Assembly: GCA_014859685.1 (NCBI GenBank)
Contig: JACUTU010000010.1
Location: forward strand, 1 to 47,578
Direction of reading: 5' to 3'
Source: Sulfurospirillum sp.
Lineage (GTDB): Bacteria > Campylobacterota > Campylobacteria > Campylobacterales > Sulfurospirillaceae
Length of the DNA stretch: 47,578 bases
A program made the translations under genes and the position numbers. Below the pieces are notes generated by a model. It was not told the origin of the DNA, made no database searches, and worked only from the letters and a program-made list of their open reading frames with translations. This document shows positions 35,317-43,535 of this stretch, piece after piece. The stretch's first letter is position 1; every line of letters begins with the position of its first letter.

Positions 35317-36812
35317 TGTATCCTGATTTTTTATATATAGCTCCCTTGGTTTTTGTAGGATTTGGCGGTATATTGCTTATGTTGCTTAGCCCTTTTAAGC
35401 AAATTACTATCCGTATGGCAGCCTTTATAGCACTTTTCTTTATGTTGTGTGCTACTGGTTTATATTTTTACAACATCTCCGAACTCTATTCTTACTACCC
35501 ATATGCACAAACTTTTGGCAGTATGATTGTTGCGGATAATTATTCGGCATACTTTAGTACTATTTTGCTAGCTGGTGCGATATTTACTATCTTGATAGGC
35601 GTGCATTATTTTGAAAAAAATAGAGGATTTACAACAGAATTTTTTTCCCTTTTTCTCTTTTCTCTTTTTGGTATGATGCTTTTAGTGCATGCAACCGAGC
35701 TTATCACTGTATTGATTGCGCTAGAAATTGCCTCTTTGTCGTTATATGTAATGATAGGGTTTCAAAAACATTTAGATAAACGCATGGAAGCTAGTTTTCG
35801 TTACCTCGTACTAGGTTCAATATCTGGTGCTTTTTTTCTCTTGGGTACTGCTTTTATTTATGCCAATACGCAAACTACGAAAATTTCTCAAATAGGCATT
35901 TTTATACAAAATAATCCTCAAAGCGATGTTATGCTTCTTATTATGGGCGTTTGTTTTATCTTCATTACTTTTTTGTTTAAAATCGCCGCTTTCCCTTTGC
36001 AAAATTGGGCTATTGATGTGTATGATGGTGCTCCTTATCCTGTGACTGCTTTTATGGCAGGAACTTTTAAGGCAGCAATTTTTGGATTTATCTTGCGTTT
36101 TGTTTTGGTAGATTTGGAACTTATAATTGATTTTTGGGATAATATACTCTATGTTGTAATTTTGCTAACACTCTTATACGGGAGTTTTTTGGCAATTATT
36201 CAGCAGTCACTCAAAAGAATGCTTGCCGCTTCTAGCATCGTGCATACTGGGTATTTATTGATAGCTTTCATCTCTATTGATATCACAGGTAAAAGTGCCG
36301 CATCTTCTATTATATTTTATTTGGTAGCGTATTTCCTCTCTTCTATGGGTGCTTTTGGGTTGCTCTCTTACATCTCCTCAGATGATAAAGTACGCATAAC
36401 TTACGAAGATTTTCGAGGTTTTGCACACATAAGACCTTATATGGCAGCCATGATGAGTGTTTTTATGCTCTCACTTGCTGGCATTCCTTCAACTATAGGA
36501 TTTATCGGAAAATTTTATATTTTTGTAGCAGCTATCGAATCTGGCTATACACTCTTGGCAGTTTTTGGAATTTTAGCTACTTTTGTTTCTATATATTATT
36601 ATTTTAGACTTATTGCTATTATGTATTTTTATCCAAGTGCAAAAATGCAAGATGTTCCAACGCTTCATGGAATGGCACCTTATTTTATAGGCATTATTTC
36701 GTTGATTATCATCTGGGGCGGAATAGGAAATACTCTTATAACCTATTTTCCTGGTGTAGATTTCTTGATGGATATGGCAAGACTCGCGTATGATTCTTTA
36801 CAAGTGAAGTGA
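35316..36812 (+). CDS. nuoN: NADH-quinone oxidoreductase subunit N
   Basis: This 498-residue antiporter-like subunit contains LITVLIALEIASLSLYVMIG with the membrane glutamate and FKIAAFPLQNWAIDVYDGAP. PVTAFMAGTFKAAIFGF is the broken-helix region. It is the last gene of the plus-strand nuo half-operon. Its stop lies 4 bp from the stop of the convergent nuoF, with no terminator visible between them. Confidence 0.95.
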   Translation: MYPDFLYIAPLVFVGFGGILLMLLSPFKQITIRMAAFIALFFMLCATGLYFYNISELYSYYPYAQTFGSMIVADNYSAYFSTILLAGAIFTILIGVHYFEKNRGFTTEFFSLFLFSLFGMMLLVHATELITVLIALEIASLSLYVMIGFQKHLDKRMEASFRYLVLGSISGAFFLLGTAFIYANTQTTKISQIGIFIQNNPQSDVMLLIMGVCFIFITFLFKIAAFPLQNWAIDVYDGAPYPVTAFMAGTFKAAIFGFILRFVLVDLELIIDFWDNILYVVILLTLLYGSFLAIIQQSLKRMLAASSIVHTGYLLIAFISIDITGKSAASSIIFYLVAYFLSSMGAFGLLSYISSDDKVRITYEDFRGFAHIRPYMAAMMSVFMLSLAGIPSTIGFIGKFYIFVAAIESGYTLLAVFGILATFVSIYYYFRLIAIMYFYPSAKMQDVPTLHGMAPYFIGIISLIIIWGGIGNTLITYFPGVDFLMDMARLAYDSLQVK

Positions 36813-36816
36813 GGAT

Positions 36817-38064
36817 TTACGCCTTGCAAAGTGCATCAAATTCGGCTTTAAATTTTTTGATATAACTATTTGCTATAAATGCTACTGATGGTGCAAAAAC
36901 GCAAATAGTTTTGCCATTGAGCATATCACAAGCACCAAGCATTGTTTTATAATCTTCTTGAGTTCCATCTCCTGTGAGTAATCTGCCTAGTATCTTGTCT
37001 ACCCAACCCGTTCCTTCGCGACATGGCGTGCATTGACCGCAAGACTCATGGTGGTAAAATTCAAAAAGATTTTTCATAGCAAGTGGCATAGAAACGCTTT
37101 CATCTAAGATAATCATACCACCCGTTCCTAAACTTGAACCGTGTTTTATGAGTGATTCATAATCAAGTGTAATATTTTCAATTTCATCTGCACGCAAAAT
37201 AGGACAAGACGATCCACCTGGAATAACAGCTTTGAGTTCTTTACCGCCAAGTACGCCCCCACCAATTTGCTCAATCACTGCTTTCATAGAAACCCCAAAA
37301 GGCAATTCATAAATACCAGGGTTATTGATGTGTCCACTGAGGCCAAAAAGCATTGTTCCAGGACTGTTATCAGTTCCGTAGGCGCGGTATGCTTCAAAGC
37401 CATTTTTAATGATATAAGGCACACTTGCAATTGTTTCAACATTGTTTACAACAGTTGGAGCGCCAAAAAACCATTCTGGTTCTTTGCCTTGTGGTTTTAG
37501 TCTAGGATGTCCCCTTTTGCCCTCAAGCGATTCTAAAAGTGCTGTTTTTTCACCACAAATATATGCACCAGCACCACGGTGTAAAGTGAGTTCTAACGAA
37601 AAACTACTCTTAGCGATATTTTTTCCAAGATATCCAGCCCCATACGCTTCATCGATTGCTTCTTGCATTCTTTTTGCCCAAAAAACATACTCACCACGAA
37701 TATAGATATAACTATGATTTGCCCCGATAGCATAGGCACTTGCGATGATACCTTCTATCACAAGATGGGGATCAAACTCTAAAATTTGCCTATCTTTAAA
37801 AGTTCCTGGTTCACTTTCATCGGCATTTACAACAAGATAAGTAGGCAATGGATGGTTTTTGGGAATGAGTTTCCATTTGTCTCCCGTATGTGCGCCACCA
37901 CCACCTTTTCCACGCAAGCCACTCTTGCTAACTTCTTCTACAACTTCGGCAGGTTCCATTGAAAAAAGTTTCTCCAAGCTTGTGTATCTGCCGTGTTTAA
38001 GGGCTACATGTAGCTTGTGAGAATCGGGTATATCAAAGTTTTTACTAACAATTTTTACGATCAT
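36817..38064 (-). CDS. nuoF: NADH-quinone oxidoreductase subunit F with atypical nucleotide pocket
   Basis: This 415-residue flavoprotein carries FMN and cluster N3 and should accept electrons from a reduced nucleotide. NADESEPGTFKDR (the E. coli Glu95 region) is intact, as is the N3 set CGQCTPC with a later Cys. Two pocket positions differ. The usual GRGGAGF is GKGGGGA, so the stacking Phe becomes Ala58. The usual GEETAL is GEKTAL, placing Lys173 at the E. coli Glu183 position. Start ATG 38064 is preceded by AAGGGGAT. An in-frame ATG at 38133 overlaps nuoE and would add 23 unlike residues. Last gene of the minus-strand half-operon. Confidence 0.92.
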   Translation of the reverse strand: MIVKIVSKNFDIPDSHKLHVALKHGRYTSLEKLFSMEPAEVVEEVSKSGLRGKGGGGAHTGDKWKLIPKNHPLPTYLVVNADESEPGTFKDRQILEFDPHLVIEGIIASAYAIGANHSYIYIRGEYVFWAKRMQEAIDEAYGAGYLGKNIAKSSFSLELTLHRGAGAYICGEKTALLESLEGKRGHPRLKPQGKEPEWFFGAPTVVNNVETIASVPYIIKNGFEAYRAYGTDNSPGTMLFGLSGHINNPGIYELPFGVSMKAVIEQIGGGVLGGKELKAVIPGGSSCPILRADEIENITLDYESLIKHGSSLGTGGMIILDESVSMPLAMKNLFEFYHHESCGQCTPCREGTGWVDKILGRLLTGDGTQEDYKTMLGACDMLNGKTICVFAPSVAFIANSYIKKFKAEFDALCKA

Positions 38065-38104
38065 CTTATCTATCCCCTTTTCGTAAGCGAAGATTTTATA
38101 TGTT

Positions 38105-38581
38105 TCATGCGAGACTATCCAAAATGGCATCAATTTTTTCTATGGTAAGATTTTCTTTGTAAGCTTCGTTGAGACTCATACAAGGTGCGCTCCCACATGA
38201 ACCTAAGCATTCTACCTCGGTGAGTGTAAATTTCATATCTTTGGTATTTTCTCCTGCTTTAATGCCAAGGCGATTTTCTATATGTTTTTTGATCTCTTGC
38301 GATCCTCTTAGCATACATGAGAGTGTTTTACAAATTTGAATATGGTATTTTCCAACAGGTTTGAGGTTAAACATCGTATAAAAAGATGCAACGCTGTAAA
38401 TATTCATAGGAGTTGTTTCAAGTTTTTTAGCTAGAAACACTATCGCATCTTCGCTTATAAAACCCTCTTGATACTGCACCATCCACAGTGATGGCAAGGT
38501 AAGTGAGGATTTTTGCGGATAGCGTTGTAATAACGCAGCAAATTTTTCTTCATTTTCAGGGGTAAATACAAATGCACTCAT
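38105..38581 (-). CDS. nuoE: NADH-quinone oxidoreductase subunit E
   Basis: This 158-residue thioredoxin-fold subunit carries the 2Fe-2S cluster N1a. The N-terminal helices include ISEDAIVFLAKKLETTPMNI and YSVASFYTMF. The ligand set is C-x4-C in CKTLSC and C-x3-C in CLGSC. It overlaps nuoCD by 4 bp and precedes nuoF by 40 bp. Its presence, with NuoF, separates this complex from the flavodoxin-type complex I of Helicobacter and Campylobacter, which lack both. Confidence 0.93.
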   Translation of the reverse strand: MSAFVFTPENEEKFAALLQRYPQKSSLTLPSLWMVQYQEGFISEDAIVFLAKKLETTPMNIYSVASFYTMFNLKPVGKYHIQICKTLSCMLRGSQEIKKHIENRLGIKAGENTKDMKFTLTEVECLGSCGSAPCMSLNEAYKENLTIEKIDAILDSLA

Positions 38582-40251
38582 CGATCTAATTCTCCAGCAA
38601 CTATATTGAGACTTCCAAGAGTTAAAACAGCGTCAGCAATCATACCGCCCTCAATGATATCAGCATATGCAGCCATCGCAGGAAAACAAGGCGGTCTTAC
38701 TTTGACTTTATAAGGCGTTCCACTTCCATCACTGATGATATAAAATCCAAGCTCACCATTTGCACCTTCAATGGCATTGTAGTATTCCATGGCGGGTACT
38801 TTTACGCCTTCGTAGATAAGTTTAAATTGATTCATAAGTCCCTCTATGTTTCCATATACATCTTTTTTATCCGGCAAAGATATGGCATTGTCGGCAACGA
38901 GTATAGGGCCTTGTGGAATCTGTTTCATGGCTTGATTTATGATGCGTATGCTTTGTCTAATCTCTTCAAAACGAACCATCATGCGATCATAAACATCACC
39001 AACACTGCCGATGGCAATATCAAAATCAAAACTCTCATAATTATAATATGGAGCAGTTTTTCTGATGTCATAAGCTATACCACTTGCTCGCAGATTTGGC
39101 CCACTGAGTCCAAGATTGAGGGCTTTTTCAGCTTTAATGACTCCAACATCTTGCGTGCGATCGTGAAAAATTCGATTGTGTTCTATGAGCGAGAGTGTAT
39201 CCGCAACTCCATTTTGAATCTGTTTTATGCACTCTTGTAAATCTTCGTTAAATCCATCATAAAGATCATGTGCCATGCCTCCAATTCGCATATAAGAGTT
39301 GGTGAGTCTTGCCCCTGTGAGTTTTGAGAGGAGATCATATACTGCTTCTCGAGGGTTAAAAAGATACCAATAATTTGTCAAAGCGCCCATATCCACAAGG
39401 TTAGCAGCAAGACATACAAGATGATCGATGATGCGAGAAAGTTCACCGATGAGTACTCGGATAAATTGCGCTCTTTGCGGTACGCTCACTCCAAGCATCC
39501 CCTCAACTGTATGGGCAAAAGCTATGTTGTTAAGGATAGCAGAGCAGTAATTGAGCCTATCTGTATAGGGAATAATTTGGTTGTAAGTATGATTTTCGCA
39601 CGATTTTTCAAAGCCTCTATGCAAGTAGCCTATCTCTGCTACTGCACTGATAATCGTTTCGCCCTCAAGTGCACAAAAAGTGCGAATAGTCCCGTGGCTT
39701 GCAGGGTGTGCTGGACCTAAGTTGAGAAACATCAGATCTTCATGTGAGGTAAAGCCTTTATTTTCAAGTTTTGGAATCATTTCATCCATAAGATCATCTG
39801 TTTTAGTACAAAATTGCCCTTGTGTTATGGGATAATCTTTTCTAAGCGGATGCCCGATAAATTCTTTATGGTTCAGCATTCTTTTGAGATTAGGATGGTT
39901 TGTAAAGCAGATGCCATACTGATCCCAAACCTCCCGCTCCGCCCAGTTTGCTATGGCAAAAAGTGAGCTTATACTCTGAATCTCTAGCTTTGCATCATGA
40001 AGATAAGTTTTAATCCGTACTGTTTGTAAGAAACTTGTATCTCTAAGAATATATACAAGTGCAAATCGTGAAGGACATTCGTGCTTACATGTAAGATAAT
40101 CTATGGCAGTTATATCTAAAAGAATTGAAAAATTATCCTCTATCTGTAAACATGTAATTGCCTCTATGATGTATTGTTGGGCTATGATATATTGGTTGTT
40201 TTCATCTTTACTAAAGCGGTTTGCAAAACTTGCTTCAAAATGTTTAGGCAT
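38578..40251 (-). CDS. nuoCD: NADH-quinone oxidoreductase fused subunits C and D
   Basis: This fused protein of about 557 residues starts at ATG 40251, which overlaps the nuoB stop by 8 bp and has AAAGG upstream. A longer in-frame start at 40302 would overlap nuoB by 59 bp. The NuoC part includes FAIANWAEREVWDQYGI and HPLRKDYP. The NuoD part begins near FLNLGPAHPASHGTIR, which carries a quinone-site histidine, and ends SLNIVAGELDR. A fusion of C and D is also found in E. coli but is not universal. The 5' half carries a TTACATGTAA palindrome read Thr-Cys-Lys. Confidence 0.94.
   Translation of the reverse strand: MPKHFEASFANRFSKDENNQYIIAQQYIIEAITCLQIEDNFSILLDITAIDYLTCKHECPSRFALVYILRDTSFLQTVRIKTYLHDAKLEIQSISSLFAIANWAEREVWDQYGICFTNHPNLKRMLNHKEFIGHPLRKDYPITQGQFCTKTDDLMDEMIPKLENKGFTSHEDLMFLNLGPAHPASHGTIRTFCALEGETIISAVAEIGYLHRGFEKSCENHTYNQIIPYTDRLNYCSAILNNIAFAHTVEGMLGVSVPQRAQFIRVLIGELSRIIDHLVCLAANLVDMGALTNYWYLFNPREAVYDLLSKLTGARLTNSYMRIGGMAHDLYDGFNEDLQECIKQIQNGVADTLSLIEHNRIFHDRTQDVGVIKAEKALNLGLSGPNLRASGIAYDIRKTAPYYNYESFDFDIAIGSVGDVYDRMMVRFEEIRQSIRIINQAMKQIPQGPILVADNAISLPDKKDVYGNIEGLMNQFKLIYEGVKVPAMEYYNAIEGANGELGFYIISDGSGTPYKVKVRPPCFPAMAAYADIIEGGMIADAVLTLGSLNIVAGELDR
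40085..40094. repeat. Iterated palindrome TTACATGTAA in nuoCD
   Basis: Context GCTTACATGTAAGA matches the extended consensus at 13 of 14 positions. It is read out of the Leu-His-Val frame, as Thr-Cys-Lys on the minus strand. Confidence 0.6.
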
Positions 40252-40762
40252 CGAGTCTGCCTTTGAAATTTTTTGTGGTACGATCTTTGATGATGCTTTC
40301 ATTTTTTTGGATCTCTTGAATTTTCATGAGTGCATCAAGGATTCCTTCGGGTCGCGGTGGGCAACCAGCAACATATACATCAACAGGAATAATCGCATCA
40401 ATGCCTTGCATGGTTGTATAATTGTCATAAAAACCGCCACTACATGCACAAGCACCCATACTGATCACCCATTTTGGCTCGCTCATTTGATCATATATAC
40501 GCTTAAGAATAGGCCCTTGTTTGTAGCTAATTGTGCCAGCAACAATCATAAGATCAGCCTGACGGGGAGAAAATCGGACAACTTCAGCACCAAATCGTGA
40601 GATATCATATTTGCTTGAAGCCACACTCATAAACTCTATAGCGCAACATGCTGTACCAAAGATATAAGGCCACATTGAAGATTCTCTTGCCCAAGATATG
40701 GCATTGTCAAGTTTCGTAGTTATAACACTATCGCCAAAAATCGCTTCCGCACCTACTGCCAT
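40244..40762 (-). CDS. nuoB: NADH-quinone oxidoreductase subunit B
   Basis: This 172-residue subunit holds cluster N2, the last before quinone. Ligands are the tandem Cys pair in GTACCAIEFM, Cys in GACACSGG and Cys in AGCPPRPE. It overlaps nuoA by 10 bp and nuoCD by 8 bp. Full length for the family. Confidence 0.95.
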   Translation of the reverse strand: MAVGAEAIFGDSVITTKLDNAISWARESSMWPYIFGTACCAIEFMSVASSKYDISRFGAEVVRFSPRQADLMIVAGTISYKQGPILKRIYDQMSEPKWVISMGACACSGGFYDNYTTMQGIDAIIPVDVYVAGCPPRPEGILDALMKIQEIQKNESIIKDRTTKNFKGRLDA

Positions 40763-41115
40763 TTTAAAGCCTTTATTTTATAAATATAAATAAGTCCACT
40801 TGCAAGTAAAAACATAAATGTAAACATTTCAAAAATGCCAAACCAGCCAAGTTCTCTCACATTCACAGCCCAAGGAAAAAGAAAAATAATCTCTACATCA
40901 AAGAGAACAAAAATGATAGCTACAAGATAAAATTTAACATTAAATTTACCTTGACCATCGCCAAATGATTTGCTCACACCACTTTCGTAAGCCAAATTTT
41001 TGGCACGATTTCCTTTCGTGTTTGGCCCGAGATTTTTCGTGAGTAAAAAAATAGTTGGAAGCAAGATAGCAAGTATAAAAGTGATTGATGCTGCAAGTAC
41101 AAATTCGAGTGACAC
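40753..41115 (-). CDS. nuoA: NADH-quinone oxidoreductase subunit A
   Basis: This three-helix membrane subunit of about 120 residues includes the family loop YESGVSKSFGDGQGKFNVKF, then LVAIIFVLFDVEIIFLFPWA with the conserved acidic pair. The start chosen is GTG 41115 (VSLEFVLAASITFI), with GAGAGGAT upstream. A longer in-frame ORF to 41310 would overlap the promoter and start of the divergent csd6 gene and adds 65 residues unlike NuoA. It is the first gene of the minus-strand nuo half-operon. A weak -10 candidate (TACTAT on minus, 41149-41154) precedes it. Confidence 0.88.
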   Translation of the reverse strand: MSLEFVLAASITFILAILLPTIFLLTKNLGPNTKGNRAKNLAYESGVSKSFGDGQGKFNVKFYLVAIIFVLFDVEIIFLFPWAVNVRELGWFGIFEMFTFMFLLASGLIYIYKIKALKWQ

Positions 41116-41220
41116 CCTAGGATCCTCTCTTCGTTTTAGATGTTGGATATAGTAGCGAAGATTGCTTGAAACAAAAGTAAAAAAAAACAACTTCAAATAA
41201 ACCTCTAAGAGTTTTTTAAA

Positions 41221-41226
41221 TATAAT
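41221..41226 (+). promoter_or_regulatory. -10 box of the csd6 promoter
   Basis: TATAAT in an AT-rich stretch (TTTTTTAAATATAATGC) gives an expected start near 41233, about 25 nt before the csd6 ATG. It overlaps the in-frame ATG at 41225, which argues against that start codon. Confidence 0.6.
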
Positions 41227-41257
41227 GCAAAAATTATTTTTAGCCAAAGAGGGATGG

Positions 41258-42217
41258 ATGTTTAAAATTTTATTGATTCTTATCTTCAGTACGCAAATAT
41301 TTGCAAACAAGATTGTGGATCTTTATGTGCAGGAGGGAATTGACGCGGTTGAGGCCTATATCAACAAGCAGTTAATTTCTAAAGATTATTGGCGTGATTT
41401 GCTGCAAGCGCAAGATGTTCGCTATGGATATTATGAAGATATTAAGAACTTGTTGATAGCTAACAAACACAAAAAAACGCTAGAAGTCTATGGACGCACA
41501 GAAACAGGTTTTAATTTGGTTAAAAGTTATAATGCAATTATGGGAAAAGACGGAGATAAAAAAGTAGAAGGTGACCTTAAAACTCCTATCGGTGTGTATA
41601 CTATTACAAAACGCTTTAAGCCAAATGATCTTTTTTATGGCCCATTAGCGTATGCACTTTCTTATCCAAATACAATGGATAAAGTTTATCAAAAAAATGG
41701 CTATGGCATCTGGATTCATGGCTCACCGCTTGATGGAAGTCAGCGAGACCCCATGAGTAAAGGCTGCATCGTTTTGGATAATGAAAAGATACAACTTCTC
41801 GATACACAATTACATGCACAAAATACTATAATAATCGTTGGAGAAGATAGCATACCACAAGTAAATATCGACGATTTGAGTGTTATTTTGGCAAATCTTT
41901 ACCATTGGAAAAAAGTGTGGAGTGATAATAGTTTAGAGAGTTATCTCTCATTTTACGATGATTCATTCCGCAGATTTGATGGCAAGGGTATTGACGCATT
42001 TAAAAAATTAAAACGCTATGTTTTTGAAAATGATAGCAAAAAAGAGATCAAAATATCCAATATTAACATCGCACCATACCCAAATACAAAAGGGCAAAAA
42101 ATCTTTAAAATCGCATTTTATGAAGAGTATAAGAGTAAAAAACATAGTTTCAATGGAAACAAAGAACTTTATGTTAAGCTCAATGGCGAAAAATTTTCCA
42201 TTTTAGTAGAAAAATAA
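41258..42217 (+). CDS. csd6: Peptidoglycan L,D-carboxypeptidase, cell-shape protein (Csd6/Pgp2 type)
   Basis: This 319-residue exported protein has signal peptide MFKILLILIFSTQIFA, then a YkuD (L,D-transpeptidase fold) domain. The catalytic motif HGSPLDGSQRDPMSKGC contains His154 and Cys170. The C-terminal NTF2-like part includes DDSFRRFDGKGIDAFKKLKR. In Helicobacter and Campylobacter this enzyme trims tetrapeptides to tripeptides and is needed for helical shape, so a curved or helical cell is suggested. Start ATG 41258 with AGAGGG upstream; the ATG at 41225 overlaps the -10 box. Followed by a small unknown gene and alr, also linked to peptidoglycan. Confidence 0.9.
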   Translation: MFKILLILIFSTQIFANKIVDLYVQEGIDAVEAYINKQLISKDYWRDLLQAQDVRYGYYEDIKNLLIANKHKKTLEVYGRTETGFNLVKSYNAIMGKDGDKKVEGDLKTPIGVYTITKRFKPNDLFYGPLAYALSYPNTMDKVYQKNGYGIWIHGSPLDGSQRDPMSKGCIVLDNEKIQLLDTQLHAQNTIIIVGEDSIPQVNIDDLSVILANLYHWKKVWSDNSLESYLSFYDDSFRRFDGKGIDAFKKLKRYVFENDSKKEIKISNINIAPYPNTKGQKIFKIAFYEEYKSKKHSFNGNKELYVKLNGEKFSILVEK

Positions 42218-42232
42218 AAATAGGAGCGTACC

Positions 42233-42469
42233 TTGTTAGATAAAAAACAAGTAGAAAAAGAACTCGATAAACTAATTGATATCAGAAGTGATTTTCTTAA
42301 CTTTTTTGATGCAAATATCCCAAAAAAAAGCAATGAAATTGAGTTTGATTTCACGCAAGCACCGCAACTAGATGCACAAAAAGTATATGAGCATTTTTTT
42401 AAACTTGATTATCAAGCGAGAAAACTGCGTGGATATCTTGTTTCACAACTAGGATTAAGTGCAAATTAA
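42233..42469 (+). CDS. Small protein of unknown function between csd6 and alr
   Basis: This 78-residue, highly charged, probably helical protein has no membrane segment (KKQVEKELDKLIDIRSDFL at the N-terminus, YQARKLRGYLVSQLGL at the C-terminus). The start is TTG 42233 with TAGGAG 6 bp upstream. The stop shares one base with the alr start (TAATG), implying coupled expression. I do not recognise a family. Context suggests an accessory role in envelope synthesis. Confidence 0.75.
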   Translation: MLDKKQVEKELDKLIDIRSDFLNFFDANIPKKSNEIEFDFTQAPQLDAQKVYEHFFKLDYQARKLRGYLVSQLGLSAN

Positions 42470-43497
42470 TGGCTTTTATTCAAATCTCAAGGGCAAATTA
42501 CATCCACAATCTCACGCTTTTAAGTCAAAAAGCTGGAGGCAAAGAACGGCTTATGGTTGTTTTAAAAGACAACGCCTACGGTCATGGTTTGCGTATCATG
42601 GCAAAAATAGCTGCTTCATTTGAGATAAAAAAAGCTTGTGTTAAAAATATTGCAGAAGCATTAGAAATTTGTGAATTGTTTGAAGAAGTACTTGTTTTAG
42701 TAACACATCCGCCAAAGCAGAGTGTAGCAAAAAATATCTCTATCGGTATTAATTCGCTTGAAGGCTTGCAAAATATATTGCCACATACCGCCGTGCATCT
42801 CAAAATCGACACAGGTATGCACAGAAATGGGCTTTTTGAGGAGGAATTTGATACGGCTTTGGAGATTATTTGTAAAAATTCTTTGCGACTTAGGGGTGTT
42901 TTTACTCATTTTAGAAGTGTTGATGAGGTTGGAAGTGAGTATTTTTGGCAAACACAAGAGTATCTGCGATTAGCACAATGTATGCGAGAGAAAATCCTTG
43001 CTTGTAACATACCTATGCCACCTTTTCATTCATGTAACTCTGGCGCGCTTTTACGCAAAGTAGGCGAGCTTGAAGATGATTATGCAAGATGTGGCATCGC
43101 GAGTTATGGATACACCCATATGCATCCTAGTTTTGGCGTATATGATCTTAAGCCCGTTTTGTCCTTGTGGGGAGAGAAACTTAGTTCAAGGATGCTTCAA
43201 AAAGGGGATAAGATAGGTTATGGTGGCGTATATGAGGTACAAAAACCATGCGTGATTGGTGCATATGATGTGGGTTATGGAGATGGTTTTTTACGAAGTG
43301 ATGGCTTAAAGATACTTACATGTAAAGAGGGCGAACTCATTGTAGGCAGATCTTCTATGGATAGTATTTTTGTTATCAGCGATAAAGAAAAGATTTGTAT
43401 TTTCGATAATGCACATGCGATAGCCTCACAATTTAATACAATCACATACGAGATAACAACTAAACTCTCTCCGCTTATTCCGCGAGAAATTATCTAA
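42469..43497 (+). CDS. alr: Alanine racemase
   Basis: This 342-residue PLP enzyme makes D-alanine for peptidoglycan. The PLP lysine is Lys33 in VLKDNAYGHG, and the catalytic tyrosine of the opposite face is Tyr251 in KIGYGGVYE. Other family blocks are LKIDTGMHRNGL and GVFTHFRSVDE. The C-terminal beta domain has YDVGYGDGFLRSDG. It overlaps the preceding small gene by one base. A TTACATGTAA palindrome at 43316 is read Thr-Cys-Lys. Slightly shorter than E. coli Alr but complete. Confidence 0.92.
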   Translation: MAFIQISRANYIHNLTLLSQKAGGKERLMVVLKDNAYGHGLRIMAKIAASFEIKKACVKNIAEALEICELFEEVLVLVTHPPKQSVAKNISIGINSLEGLQNILPHTAVHLKIDTGMHRNGLFEEEFDTALEIICKNSLRLRGVFTHFRSVDEVGSEYFWQTQEYLRLAQCMREKILACNIPMPPFHSCNSGALLRKVGELEDDYARCGIASYGYTHMHPSFGVYDLKPVLSLWGEKLSSRMLQKGDKIGYGGVYEVQKPCVIGAYDVGYGDGFLRSDGLKILTCKEGELIVGRSSMDSIFVISDKEKICIFDNAHAIASQFNTITYEITTKLSPLIPREII

Positions 43498-43535
43498 CTT
43501 ATGTTACGCAGCTTCGGGCGCATAATATCAGTTAT

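Noticed and set aside
36805-36825. Terminator between convergent nuoN and nuoF
   Set aside because: I could not draw a stable stem with a T-run; only 4 bp separate the stop codons.
41225-41310. Longer starts for csd6 (41225) and nuoA (41310)
   Set aside because: They overlap each other and the TATAAT box at 41221; the shorter starts have ribosome sites and family-like N-termini.
43498-43535. Bulged hairpin with TTATG/CATAA and CGC/GCG between alr and the GGDEF-like gene
   Set aside because: The stem is broken and short with no T-run on either strand; too weak to call a terminator or an integron-type site.
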